NCBI GenBank assembly: GCA_021234535.1 | Contig: CM037836.1 | Span: 18,893,111 to 18,957,110, forward strand | Source: Stichopus chloronotus | Taxonomy: Eukaryota > Echinodermata > Holothuroidea > Aspidochirotida > Stichopodidae | Direction of reading: 5' to 3' | Length of the DNA: 64,000 bases | Shown here: in pieces, positions 12,055 through 22,435 of the stretch | Layout of the letters: each line of letters opens with the position of its first letter | Position numbering within the stretch: the first letter of the stretch is position 1 | The notes under the pieces: model-generated | Database searches by the model: none | Told to the model about the DNA's origin: nothing | The model's input: only the letters and a program-made list of their open reading frames with translations | Made by a program: the position numbers and the translations under genes

Positions 12055-12715
12055 CAGTGATTGCATGTGTACTGAAAAAAAAAAGAAGATAAGATTATGT
12101 TTGATCTTACCTTTTTCTTTATTTTTAAATGTACATGGGAGGTTGTACATGAACGGACTATGTCTTTCAATAAAGGAAAATGATAGTAACTTCTTCGAAA
12201 AGCAACGGGATTGGCATAAAAACAGTAAAAAGCAGAAATCATATTTGAAAATTAACGGTTCTTACTATAACTGCCTACATAATGAATATACAACAGTACA
12301 GGTTTCACTAGTGTATCAAAAACATACTAAAGTCATCGCTCCTTGGTAGGTGTACGGAATTGTAGTGTTTGGTGAAAGGAAACACCGTGTTTGCAAATAA
12401 CCTACAAACTCAACACAACCTTGCCCGAGGCGTCAGTGATCCTGAGTTGTTAACTGAATATTCAATACTAGTATACTTCGCGATGGCTTGCTCCAAAATG
12501 CACACCGTCGATTTGAATGAAAACTGTCAACCACTACATTATCGTATTCTACACTTTTTGTCGTTATGTTAGAATTTGAAATCATATGGCAAAATTAACC
12601 AACTGAAACCTATTTATTTTCGCAGATTGTCTGAATGGTGTAATTAAAAGTCTTACCAAACTTTTGGAGATGAAATTTCAATGTTTTTACTTTTTGCCTA
12701 CACACGCAATCACTA
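12055..12715 (+). mobile_element. TA-flanked MITE, family T, copy A
   Basis: The left end CAGTGATTGCATGTGTA and the reverse complement of the right end TAGTGATTGCGTGTGTA form terminal inverted repeats of about 17 bp. TA dinucleotides flank both sides (12053-12054 and 12716-12717), as expected after Tc1/mariner-type insertion. Length is 661 bp with no transposase, so it is non-autonomous. A frame of 103 codons (12038-12349) crosses the left end, and part of it stays open in copy B, but substitutions do not concentrate at third positions, so coding constraint is not indicated. Confidence 0.8.
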
Positions 12716-13174
12716 TAATAGCCTTACAGAGGGGAAAGTTGTGACCTTAACAGACACGCAGGATGAACTATTGAGCTGATCGGGTAATTCACTGTGAATC
12801 TTTTAAAGCGATGGTCATCTCATGAATACGAGAACTGTAAACACCCCTAGAAGTCTCTTACAAAATAGTCTTAATTGTAACAATAGTTTAGACTTTCACT
12901 GCACCACAGAACTCAATAAGGTAACCAAACCTTACTGCAGAATTGGTGCATTTTACTGGTCAAAGCTGTTTCCCTAACATTTAATCCACACACCCCATAA
13001 ATTATCAGAGATTGGGCATGAATCGAATGCATCCCATGAATGAGAATGGCAAACCATGAACAAGTTGAAATAATCAAGTGGTGCAAGTGAACTGACCTCC
13101 CTGGAAACAGGACCCTTTTTGCCACCATGTGGAAACCTTTGACTCACTTATTGGGACCTACTGAAAGCACTCTA
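12716..13174. other. Spacer between direct MITE copies
   Basis: About 460 bp of unique DNA separates copies A and B. No gene is seen. It does not resemble either MITE, so the copies look like separate insertions or a duplication whose spacer has been replaced. Confidence 0.5.
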
Positions 13175-13844
13175 CAGTGATTGCGTGTATACTGAAAAAC
13201 CAGAGGGATAAGATTATGTTTGATCCTAAGTTTTTCTTATATTTTTAAATGTACACGAGCGGACATACATGGACGGACTGTGTCTTTCAATGAGTGAAAA
13301 TGACAGTAAGTACTTCAAGAAGCAACGGTATTGGCGTAGAAACAGTGAAGAACAGAAGTCATATTTGAATATTAACGATTCTTTCTATAAGTGCCCACAT
13401 AATGAATATGCAACAACACAGGTCTCACCGGTGTACATAAAAAAGACGTACTACTCAAGACGTCCCTCCTTGGTGAGTATCAGGAATCAGCATTCAAGTT
13501 TGGGGTATTAAGAAGAACTGCATTTACAAACAACCTGCAAACTGATCACATCATTGTGGTGTCGGTGAGCCTGTATTGTTTTGAACAACTGAATATTCAG
13601 TACTAGTCTTCTCATTGGTTTGTTCAAGAAGCACAAGATTGGTTTGAGTGAAAACTGTCAGTCACTACATTATTGGATTTTCATCCTTATGTTAGAAGAA
13701 TTTGAAATCATATATGGCTGAATTAACCACATGAAACCTATTTGTTTTCCCACATTGTCTGAATTCTACAAATAAAAGTCTTAATACCAAACTTTAGGAC
13801 ATGAAATTTCAATGTTTTTTAATTGCCTATGCATGCAATCACTT
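13175..13844 (+). mobile_element. TA-flanked MITE, family T, copy B
   Basis: Same orientation as copy A, 670 bp, with TA at 13173-13174 and 13845-13846. Ends read CAGTGATTGCGTGTATA and, reversed, AAGTGATTGCATGCATA. The middle keeps a frame (from 13269) that aligns with copy A over about 61 codons, about 64% identical by eye. Changes fall freely at first and second codon positions. Confidence 0.8.
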
Positions 13845-15924
13845 TAATTCATGCATGAGTGCCAAATCATTGAAGTTTAAAGGCAAGAAAGATGTGGATA
13901 AGTTCACTCCAAGACAACTACAGGCTGGACAAGGCAGTAACTCCTGTGTCACCAAGAAGGGCTGGAATCATTTTTACCACATCAACATGAGGATCATGGA
14001 AATTCACAACTTGATTCTGGGGGTTGCTATTAGGTCTCATGTTTCAACCAAAATTGAGACACCGACATATTGCAAAACACAGATAAGTGAGCATTAACTT
14101 GGAAACAAAAGCATTTTAAAGCAATATTTTTTAAATTGACCTATTCTGTTTTTATTTTACTTTATCGAGGGTTGCTTTTTGGGGGGCGGGCAAAAGAAAT
14201 GCTACCCTGGACTGATCTTTTATCATCAGGCATCTTTTCAATCAGTCTATCATTAATCATCACATAGTTGACACAAACTATTCAGTGATAGCAATTGCGT
14301 CTCTCAATGGCAAATGTGACACACCCATCAGAGGTCCCTGACAAGATATTTCAACAATCCATTTATCACTTAAAAAAACCAAGCTGAGTCTCAGAGGTCA
14401 AAGTAGATTCCAAACACAAGTCAGTCTAACTGACAAACCCATCCCTCTGACCTGCTTTCAAAGCTGACTGTGAAGTTATGACACTGTCCAAAGTTACTTT
14501 TCCCTACCATTTTTGGCCACATGCTCCAAATTTTGTGAGATCTGAAATAAAATTTGTTTTCATCTTCCTCAGGTATGGGCCCAGAGAAGGTATTAAATTC
14601 CCTGCAGAACATAAAAGGAATACATGGTTGTTCGAAACTGATGTTGTAGTTAGAAGTTAAAATTCATGATGGGTACTCTGACTGATTGGGCTTTAGCCGG
14701 GCAAAATTCTTTAAACTTCCAAGTAAGTGTTGAATACATGAACCGTTTTGCAAGGTACACATAGTAACACATGCGAACAACTGCAGGTTTGCCTCAGCCA
14801 AGACTGTAGGTCTCTATGAGTCTTTCTTAATGTTTAGTGATTGGCCCAAAGGAGCTATGTATAGATCGTAAGGAAAAGAAGAAATTGCATGTAACTGAGT
14901 GTACATGATTACCTTGGCTTATATAGATTTTAATAGTTTACAATTCAGTCGGAATCCAAGCGATAGTTCCCGGACGGTGGTATTACAAATGCAGGACTTC
15001 ACACCTGGTGCATGAGTAATAATGCATATCCGTTGTGCAGATCAAAAATTCTTATGAGACATGTCACCAGGATCTTAAATAAGCAAGGCCAATGACCATA
15101 TGGCTTTGGAACATTCACTTGTGGAAAACTAAATTTGTAATCATTGGCAAAGGAGTGGCGTTTAGATGGCCAACGTCAGTTTGCTTGTCATTTTGGTCTC
15201 CAAAAGATCACACATTGTTAAAACTAAAGTAAAACACTCAGCCCTCCAAGCACTATAACACTCATTTTACATTACAACTACAGCAAATTTCTTTCGACTT
15301 TAAGTTCAAACCACAGCAGGTCGGTTAAATGTTACCATTTTCTCTCTTGTAAAAAGCAGTGCCCTTGAATGAGTGTCTGTTGCATTTACAAAGGTAATCT
15401 TTTGTTGGTGATGAAAGAATCAGCCTGATGACTTTTATGAAACGAACTCTGCAGTCTCTAAACCGTGCATGTTTGTGATGCATCAATCAAGAACATGAGT
15501 CATAGCTCTATTCTTGCTTCCTTGCATCTTCCTAACAAAAACATCTTCATCTCAGTCAGGATCGAGATGCAGTGCAGCACCAGTTCAAGGGAAGCTCCGT
15601 TTACACCACATGAAGAAAAGCAAAGAGAATTTAGACCTGAATTTATGACCTATCTTCAAGTTAGCATGCTTACCCATAGATGGTAAAAGTGTGGCATGCC
15701 TGGGTGTGAGACAGGTGCAATCAATTCACCGATGAGCAATTCGGTGAGATACTTTTCTTTCCCAGTCAGATTGAGAGTATCTGCTGGATTAAAAGTAAGC
15801 TGTTGATAAAAGTGCGCAGTTCAGAATGAAGACGGTGAATTTCCGGTGCACATGAGCCCATATGTTGTTGTAGAGTAGACTATGTTTTACCTGCATCTAA
15901 CTCTGATGTGCTGTGTCCTCACTG
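13845..15924. other. Unique DNA, no gene seen
   Basis: No shared repeat was recognised. A minus-strand frame at 14421-14612 reads fairly protein-like, but no matching exon structure was found. The G-rich motif at about 14179-14190 is isolated. Confidence 0.5.
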
Positions 15925-16165
15925 CAGGGACCACCCCACTTTTCTCCCTCTCCCCACAATATGCAATCCCTCTGAAGTAAACAAAGCCACACGGATACCG
16001 GCCTTGAGAAAAGCAAATGTAGGAAATAGAAGCAGACAGAGGAGAACGGAACTTGTAGAAAAAAGGGGAGGGAAGATGAAAAATGAAGGGAAGGGGGGGA
16101 GAAGGAGAAAGAAAAAAAGACAGCAAACCTCTGATTACAAAGTAGCAGGAAAAAAATGAAAGAAG
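15925..16165. repeat. Strand-asymmetric purine/pyrimidine tract
   Basis: Pyrimidine-rich on the left (15935-15960), then strongly purine-rich on the + strand (about 16015-16165: GGGAAGG, AGAAGGAGAAAG and similar). Such tracts often open long frames with Lys/Arg/Gly or, on the other strand, Ser/Phe/Pro products. The 83-96 codon frames here are artefacts of composition. Confidence 0.75.
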
Positions 16166-16254
16166 GTAGGGGCACAAGGAAAGATTACTGGAGATGTAGG
16201 CCTATAGGAAAGGGATGAAGCTAATACAAAGTGGATTCCTCTAGTAGTATACAG

Positions 16255-17625
16255 AACCAGAAAGCCAAAGGCTTTGTGATTCCTTTGCGACATGGTGATA
16301 TTATAACAAATGAATTATCCACATGAAAAGTATGAGATCAACTACAGTTACTGTTCTTGAAACACCACATTAATCATCATTTAACCCAAAATGACCTTTA
16401 CTTTTGGTGATCTTAAATGATATTTGACTTCCACCAAAAGCAATAGGGATCACCTACCCAGTATGGCCAACCTATATATCAAGTATGACATCAGTCAACA
16501 GCACCCTTCAGGAGATAATGTGTTTGCAAGGTTTGCACAGTTTCACCTTGGGTGACCTCAAACCTTTGACCTCCACCAAAAACAAAAAGAGTCTTTTACT
16601 CAGTATATACAATCCAGACATTAAGTATGATATCAGTCAAGGTTACAATTCCTGGTAATACTGTGTTTACACATTTTAACAGTGTGACCATGGGTGACCT
16701 CAAATGACCTTTATCCTCCACCAAAATCAATAGAGATCTTCTGCTCATTATTGCCAACCCACACATCAAGAATTACATCAGTCATGGTTACCCTTCTGGA
16801 GATATTGCGTTTACAAGGTTTCTCCAGTTTGACCTGTGGTGAGCTCAAATGATCTTTGCCCCTGACCAAAATAGGGATCATCTACTCATTATGACCAATC
16901 AACACACTAAGTATGACACCAGTCACAGTTACCCTTATGGAGATATTGTATTTAAAAGGTTTTTACAGTTTGACCTCTGGTGACCTCAAATGACCTTTGA
17001 CCTTGACCGAAACCAATAGGGATCATCTACTCAATATGGCCAACCCACACACCAAGTACGACATCAGTCACAGTTACCCTTCTGGAAATATCATGTTTTA
17101 CAAGCTTTTTACATTTTGGCATCTGGTGACCTCAGATGACCTCTCACCTCAAGCAAAAACAATAGAAACCATCTACTCAATATGACCAACCCACACACCA
17201 AGTATGAAATCAGTCACAGTTATCCTTCTGGAGATATCGTGTTTACAAGGTTTTCACAGTTTGACCTCTGGTAACCTCAAATGACCTTTGACCTCAACCA
17301 AAGCAAAAGGGACCATCTACTCAATATGTTCAATCCACACACCAAGTATCACATCAGTCACAGTTACCGTTCTTGAGATATCGCCTTTACAAGGTTTTCG
17401 CATTTTGACCACTGGTGACCTCAAATGACCTTTCACCTTGACCAAAAACAAAAGGCATCACCTAATCAGTATGACCAACCTACATACCAAATATAAGATC
17501 CCTCTGAATTGCCCTACTTGAGATATCATGTTTACAAGCAAAGTGTTACATACATACACCCACACACACACATACAACATCACCATCGCATGGATTCCTT
17601 CTGCCTTCGGCAAGGAATCAAAAAG
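16255..17625. repeat. Composite element: TGACCT tandem array with inverted ends
   Basis: About eight imperfect units of 140-170 bp run from about 16345 to 17540. Each unit reads approximately GGTGACCTCAAATGACCTTT..., then ATCTACTCAxTATGACCAA, AAGTATGACATCAGTCA, TTACCCTTCTGGAGATAT and GTTTACAAGGTTTT. Unit starts (AAATGACCTTT or variant) fall near 16389, 16559, 16700, 16846, 16988, 17128, 17280 and 17425. The right edge carries ATCACCATCGCATGGATTCC (about 17579-17598) followed by a hairpin closing GATTCCTT/AAGGAATC. A related sequence, ATCACCATGTCGCAAAGG when reversed, lies at about 16290-16307. This gives the array weak terminal inverted repeats. No coding capacity. Confidence 0.75.
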
Positions 17626-17748
17626 GCAACAGAGGGATATGGTACATGAAGGGAGCATGAGGAATGGAGAAGAGGATATATCAGAAGACGCGTTGGTTAT
17701 GCATCATAACTGTGTAGGTGAAACCTTTAAACTTAGCAAACAAGTGTA

Positions 17749-17800
17749 ATCCCCACAACTCACTGGTGTGGGTATTCACGAGTGACTATACTTACCCCTT
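17749..17800 (+). repeat. Leader motif copy 2
   Basis: ATCCCCACAACTCACTGG, then GTGTGGGTATTCAC and GTGACTATA match the blocks at 1456-1480 and 19153-19200. It sits just upstream of the GC-rich coding-like patch, so it may be the untranslated leader of the element from which that patch derives. Confidence 0.5.
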
Positions 17801-18121
17801 GCCACACTACTGCCTCGTTTGCCTTTCGGGGTCGAACGAGGAGGCGGTTTCGGGGCCGCCTGAGTTTCCAGTGGATGAGCATTGCCTCAAGCGACTGGAA
17901 TCTCTTGCGGGCAGGTCACCTGGGCTGCCTTCCCTGCAACGCAGGAGAGGGTAGTAAGGGTACCTGAGGGCCACTGGGAGACCCTGTTCCTGTCTATTCC
18001 GGACGAAACCCGAAATAAGGTGAGGTCAGAACAGGGTCTGGCCTCGGGGATGTTCAGGGAGTCCCTGCGGAAGAGAGCTGAGGAGGATTGGTATCAGGCC
18101 GATCTGGCTAAATATACTTGA
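17801..18121 (+). pseudogene. GC-rich coding-like relic, possibly retroelement-derived
   Basis: Composition changes abruptly to GC-rich with many CpG/CGG triplets, unlike anything nearby. In one frame up to about 17954 the peptide reads protein-like (PEFPVDEHCLKRLESLAGR, then a GLPSLQRRRG block). After a +1/-1 shift near 17945 another frame continues credibly (VRVPEGHWETLFLSIPDE, a KVRSEQGLASGMF block, and an EEDWYQADLAKY block) to a stop at 18119-18121. So this looks like one charged, helical coding sequence broken by a frameshift. Amphipathic charged character and the adjacent repeated leader suggest a gag-like part of a retrotransposon, but no diagnostic motif (zinc knuckle, protease, RT) is visible. 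A decayed host exon is the alternative. Confidence 0.4.
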
Positions 18122-19152
18122 TAACAATAACGTCTAACCTAATTTCTCTCAGCATGCATTTTCGTAACTTTTCATGTTTACAGAGTACTTTCCTGAGACA
18201 ATTTTTCACCCAGTAATATGCTAAGACCTTATGTTCCAGGGGTTTTTCTCCATAGACCCCACCATAGGCCCCATGATGGGCCTCAGATGGGATTCCACTC
18301 ACTAAGCCCGGGCAAAAATGTTTGCCCTCCTCCTAACAGCTTCTTTTGCCCTCGATTCGCCCCCTCCAAATGTAAAACCCTACTGCCTGCAACCACACAC
18401 ATGTGAATATACTTTTAGCCAATTATTGCTTGTGAGATGAGACCACATCAAAGAAATTGACACATACAGCCATGCAGTAGTTGCACCAATTATCAACTTT
18501 CACTCCAACCTAGATCACTGACAATATTAAAGCATCCCAGATGTGAATTATCTTTAAAAACAGAAGTTGAACAATTGTAGGACAAGTTCAAGGTCAGAAT
18601 TGACAAGAAATAATTCTTTTGTAGTGACACAATAGGGCATTATCACACAGGTAGACTTAGTGTTGATGAATCTCTTTTCTGTTATGTTATTTTGCGGTCA
18701 AAGCAATTTTCGAAGTTTCTGCATGGCTTGGGTCTGAGTGCATCTGAAAGACTGAAGGCTAATAGCAGGCTGATCCTCTGCATATCATGTATCACAGGGT
18801 ATCAATTTGTTTTGATAATTCCTTGATCAAAATCTGTCAGTTAGTTGCAGCAAAGCCCATAAACTAGGATGAAGATTTGACGTCATTGTGAACCTGCTTT
18901 TCATGTATCACTCAAGAGAATCACAAACAATTAGGAGAAAAGAAATACATTCTTCATAATGTACAGGGTATCACATCTATGGGCAAAGCGATCTCCAGAA
19001 CTTTAAAAAGTTTCGTTGATGTTTAGATATAGGAGTGGGCCCATGTATTGTCCTCTTGCCATTTTTATGGAAAAGATGTTGCCAAAATTAAGCAGCATGT
19101 CTCATATACCTAGTCCAGACCAAGTCAGTATCATGTAAGACAACAGGCATAG
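18122..19152. other. Unique DNA, no gene seen
   Basis: Composition returns to AT-rich right after the relic. The short minus frame at 18108-18302 has no recognisable domain. Nothing else supported. Confidence 0.5.
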
Positions 19153-19200
19153 TATCCCCACAACTCATTGGTTTGGGTATGCACAGGTGACTATATTTAA
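19153..19200 (+). repeat. Leader motif copy 3
   Basis: TATCCCCACAACTCATTGG, TTTGGGTATGCACAGGTGACTATATTTA. It is the best preserved copy against 17749-17800, and nothing coding-like follows it. Confidence 0.5.
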
Positions 19201-19828
19201 ACCTTCCAATACTAATTGAAAGCAAATGTGCCACTATTTAAACATCTGTTAAATAGTGCATGAGTATAGACATATGCAACACATTAGAAATTTTGTTTGA
19301 CCACATTTAGCAAGCTAACGGCTGTGGAAGTATATACAGTAGAAAAAAAAAAAAAAATTGAAGGAGATTAATAGATGCATGCCAAACAAGATAGTAAAGC
19401 AAAGTATTATCAAATTGCTTCTATTACCAGATGAACTTGAGAATAAGTAGAAATGACATCATATCTTATCTTTTGAAGTGGCTTCCATATAGGAACCTAG
19501 AAACCAACCAAGAAAATGAATGATGAATTGATTTTGGTAAAACATTCGGCAAGTCTTCTTCGATTCCATATTACAAGATATGGGCAGGACCAGTAATATA
19601 TATGTTCTCCGATAATCAAAATGAAAGAAACCTTAGGGGCATTTTAAGTCTCATTGACCATGTTTCTTTTTCCTACGTAAGTGGGATAGAATCACTTTGA
19701 AGTGATAAAAACACACCTGAGGCACCGAATGAGATTGGTGAACAGGGCATACCATACCTTTCATTTGTTTAAGTGTGGTACAAAAAACAGGACTTTTATC
19801 GCTTCAATTCAGCATGATGATGAGCTTA
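19201..19828. other. Unique DNA, no gene seen
   Basis: Contains an A-rich run at about 19343-19358. No frame or repeat supported. Confidence 0.5.
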
Positions 19829-20025
19829 ACAGGGGGAGGAGGGAAAGAAGGGGAATGAAGAAGAAGAAGAGTGAAAGAGGGGCGAGCCAGAGAAGGTGGG
19901 AAGAGGGAGGAAGGAAAATGGGGAAGAGGAAAGGGGGGAGAAGGTAGAAGGAGGCAAAAAGAGGCAGGAGGCAGAGGGAGGAAACTAGGAAAGAGAGAAT
20001 GGGGGAAGGTGAGGGGGGAGAGTGA
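19829..20025. repeat. ~190-bp purine tract
   Basis: Almost uninterrupted A/G on the + strand with repeated GGGA, GAAGAAGAAGA and AAAGGGGGGAG. The pyrimidine strand opens Ser/Phe/Leu/Pro-rich frames (19804-20061) which are compositional artefacts. The mirror-like GA content is compatible with triplex (H-DNA) formation. Confidence 0.85.
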
Positions 20026-21876
20026 GTGACCAATGCAGCTGATGACCTTGATGTCACTCAAAACCTGACAACATGTGGCTCAATCTTTCCTTACTGTGGC
20101 CTGTATGAACAAAAACAGGAAGTTTCTGTGAAACTGACACAGCAACAATTGTGCCAACAACAACATAAAAAAAATTGTACATTTAGTCCCTATTAACAGC
20201 TGGCTATTTTTGTCTCTCTTAAATTTGTCTGTGGGAGTCAGATTCCAAGCGGTTTATGTGATCGTGATGAAGATACAGCCAATAGCATTGTGAAATTTAA
20301 CAATACTCTGTTACTAAAGTTAACCTGGTGGGAATACACAGTGGGAATTTCCAAAAACGCAATTGAACTCATCCACTGAGGTGTGAAAATCTCAAAAGAT
20401 AAGTAGGAAATAACATACTAAGGATTTAAACACAGATTTTTTACTGATGTAAACACTGCTAGGGTGGTTGTGCAATGCAACTGTCAGAGACAGAAAAGTA
20501 CAAAGAGGTGTTACCTATCAAAAGATCGTTCAAGTGAAACATCCCACGCAAAGGTCCTCACACCTGGAATGGTGGGGTACCTATTAAACCTGGAATAATG
20601 AGCTTGCAGAAAATGACAGTTTTATTTTGTTTTGAATCACATGATTTCTGCTAAAAAAAAGGATATGTTTTCCAATCACTGCTTCCTCAGCAGGAATACA
20701 TGAACAGCAATGAACCATCCTCACCAAACCACTCACTGCACTCCTTTGGGTCCAAAACTTTCCAATCTTTTCAATTCTCCCCACAAATATGATACCCATC
20801 TACCATTTTGAAATTTGTCAACTTTCAGCATTTTGCGCCATGCTTACACATCTCATTTTCTTCACCGTATATTTGATGGAGGTTTGCTTATGGTTCTATG
20901 TGGAGTAATTAGGGTTCACAGAAAAATGTACGTGAGATTCTTAACTTGTCCTCTTTTCAAAGCATGTTTGTTGTCCTTGTTTAAAATGATGTTTACCTTT
21001 TATCTCATTTGTCCCTTTTTATTAGTATAAGATGATCCACCTCAGGAGGCTAGCTCCAAAAAATTACATTTTTCCAATTTAAACATTAATTACTTATCCT
21101 CAAACATCAGGCCTTAAGTTTGTGGATGTTTACTTTACTGCTGTTTCACTAACAAAGACCAACAGTATTAGAAAGAGTTTGTTATGACAGGGAACATCAA
21201 ATCACTGCTGTAAAAAAAAGTTTAGAACCCTGGAGTGTTTTTATTACACACTCTGCCAGAAAAAAAAAATGGGAAAAGGCACTTCCATGACCTGTCTAAC
21301 AGCCTTCCTTTTTCCCTGAAAGTTTGTGATCAAAGGTTAGAGGAAGAAGATATTTTCTGGATACCTGGATATTTTGATGAATCTCTGCAGCTGATGAAAG
21401 TTTGTCTACATGATGCCTCTAGTTGGATCATGAAGCTATTTCAGTTGGATATAAACTCAATCACAGCATCTCTTCCTGTGGGATACTGACCTTGTGTAAG
21501 TTGTTAAAGGAGGGGCGGTGTGACAAAAACGTGGCTTTACATACTGTACATAAACTCTAAGCTTTCTGTAGATGTGGCCAGAAAACTTGCATTCTGTATG
21601 GCTTATAGTGAAGAGCAAACTAAAAACCAAAAATGTTTTACCAAAACATTCTCAATTCTATTCAACTAAGTTACAATTAAAGTGATTAAAACTTAATGAT
21701 TCATCTAAAGGTATGTGTGTCCCTCTTTCATTACAGAAAAACACCCACTTTAAACTGGGTTTCATGTAAAAATTAATGGTCTTGGATTAATTGGAGGCAG
21801 AATTCAAAACTGTAGTTGTCATGTAGTTGGGTGTGGAGCTAGTTCATTTTATTATCATTAATAACACCTCTTCCCT
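20026..21876. other. Unique DNA, no gene seen
   Basis: No domain-bearing frame. The 84-codon frame 21235-21489 starts beside an A-run and has no recognised family. Confidence 0.5.
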
Positions 21877-21880
21877 TTAA

Positions 21881-22435
21881 ACTGTTCATGTGACATGAAA
21901 ATGCCGTTTTGGAGTATAAGTTGTATCAATCATGAAAATTGTTGAAAATAGCCACAAATTCCAGCAAAACCCATCAAATATTGACAATTTTACAGTCATA
22001 TGTTTTACACCTCTGTCGTGAATAAACACTGGCTAAACATGCACCATTTTCATGGCAATTAAGAGAGGGACTCACATGATATGACTTACATTAACTTCTG
22101 TTTACTTAACGTAAGTTATCAATGACAATTGGGCCAACTCTATATGCCCTGAGGGTTTTGGTTTGGAAGCATGCATTTCTTCCTTTACTAATATTGGTAT
22201 CACTTACCAATAACAAACCTAGTTATGAGGAAATTAAGAGGTAATCTGCCTAACAAAAGAAATACCAACACTCTGTAACACTCCCACACCATCATATTTA
22301 CATTTTAACCAAACACTGAAAAGCCATGAAAAACGGTATAAGAGGGAAACACAATTCCAATGGGGTATTTTAATCAGAGTTTCACTCTACAACTTTCAAG
22401 TAAAGTCAGCTCTTTGCATACATGTCACACAGCCT
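21881..22435 (+). mobile_element. TTAA-flanked MITE, family X, copy 2 (best ends)
   Basis: TTAA occurs directly at both edges (21877-21880 and 22436-22439), fitting a 4-bp TTAA target duplication. The left terminus (ACTGTTCATGTGACATG) and the reverse complement of the right (AGGCTGTGTGACATGTATG) share GTGACATG-type inverted repeats. Length is 555 bp and no transposase is present. TTAA specificity is known for the piggyBac and Kolobok superfamilies; which of them mobilised this family is not determinable here. Confidence 0.7.

Noticed and set aside
12038..12349. 103-codon frame that is partly conserved in a second copy at 13269-13511, with AG and GT dinucleotides at similar edges
   Set aside because: It lies inside a TA-flanked MITE, the third copy has an in-frame stop, and substitutions are not biased to third codon positions.
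14421..14612. Minus-strand 63-codon frame with a protein-like peptide (GPIPEEDENKFYF)
   Set aside because: The best splice acceptor inside it (TTTATTTCAG) lies in the middle of the frame, no donor fits, and a similar frame is open on the opposite strand.
15887..16177. Three overlapping frames of 83-96 codons on both strands
   Set aside because: Products are Ser/Phe/Pro- or Lys/Arg-rich and arise from a purine/pyrimidine tract.
16345..17540. CRISPR array
   Set aside because: The repeats are about 145 bp, imperfect and contiguous without unique spacers, and the DNA is of animal type.
17815..17845. GGTCGAACGAGG as a possible tRNA T-loop
   Set aside because: No acceptor, D or anticodon stems can be assembled around it. 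No tRNA was found anywhere by eye.
19804..20061. Two minus-strand frames of 82-85 codons with leucine/proline/phenylalanine-rich products resembling membrane proteins
   Set aside because: They come from the complementary pyrimidine strand of a purine tract; the hydrophobicity is compositional.
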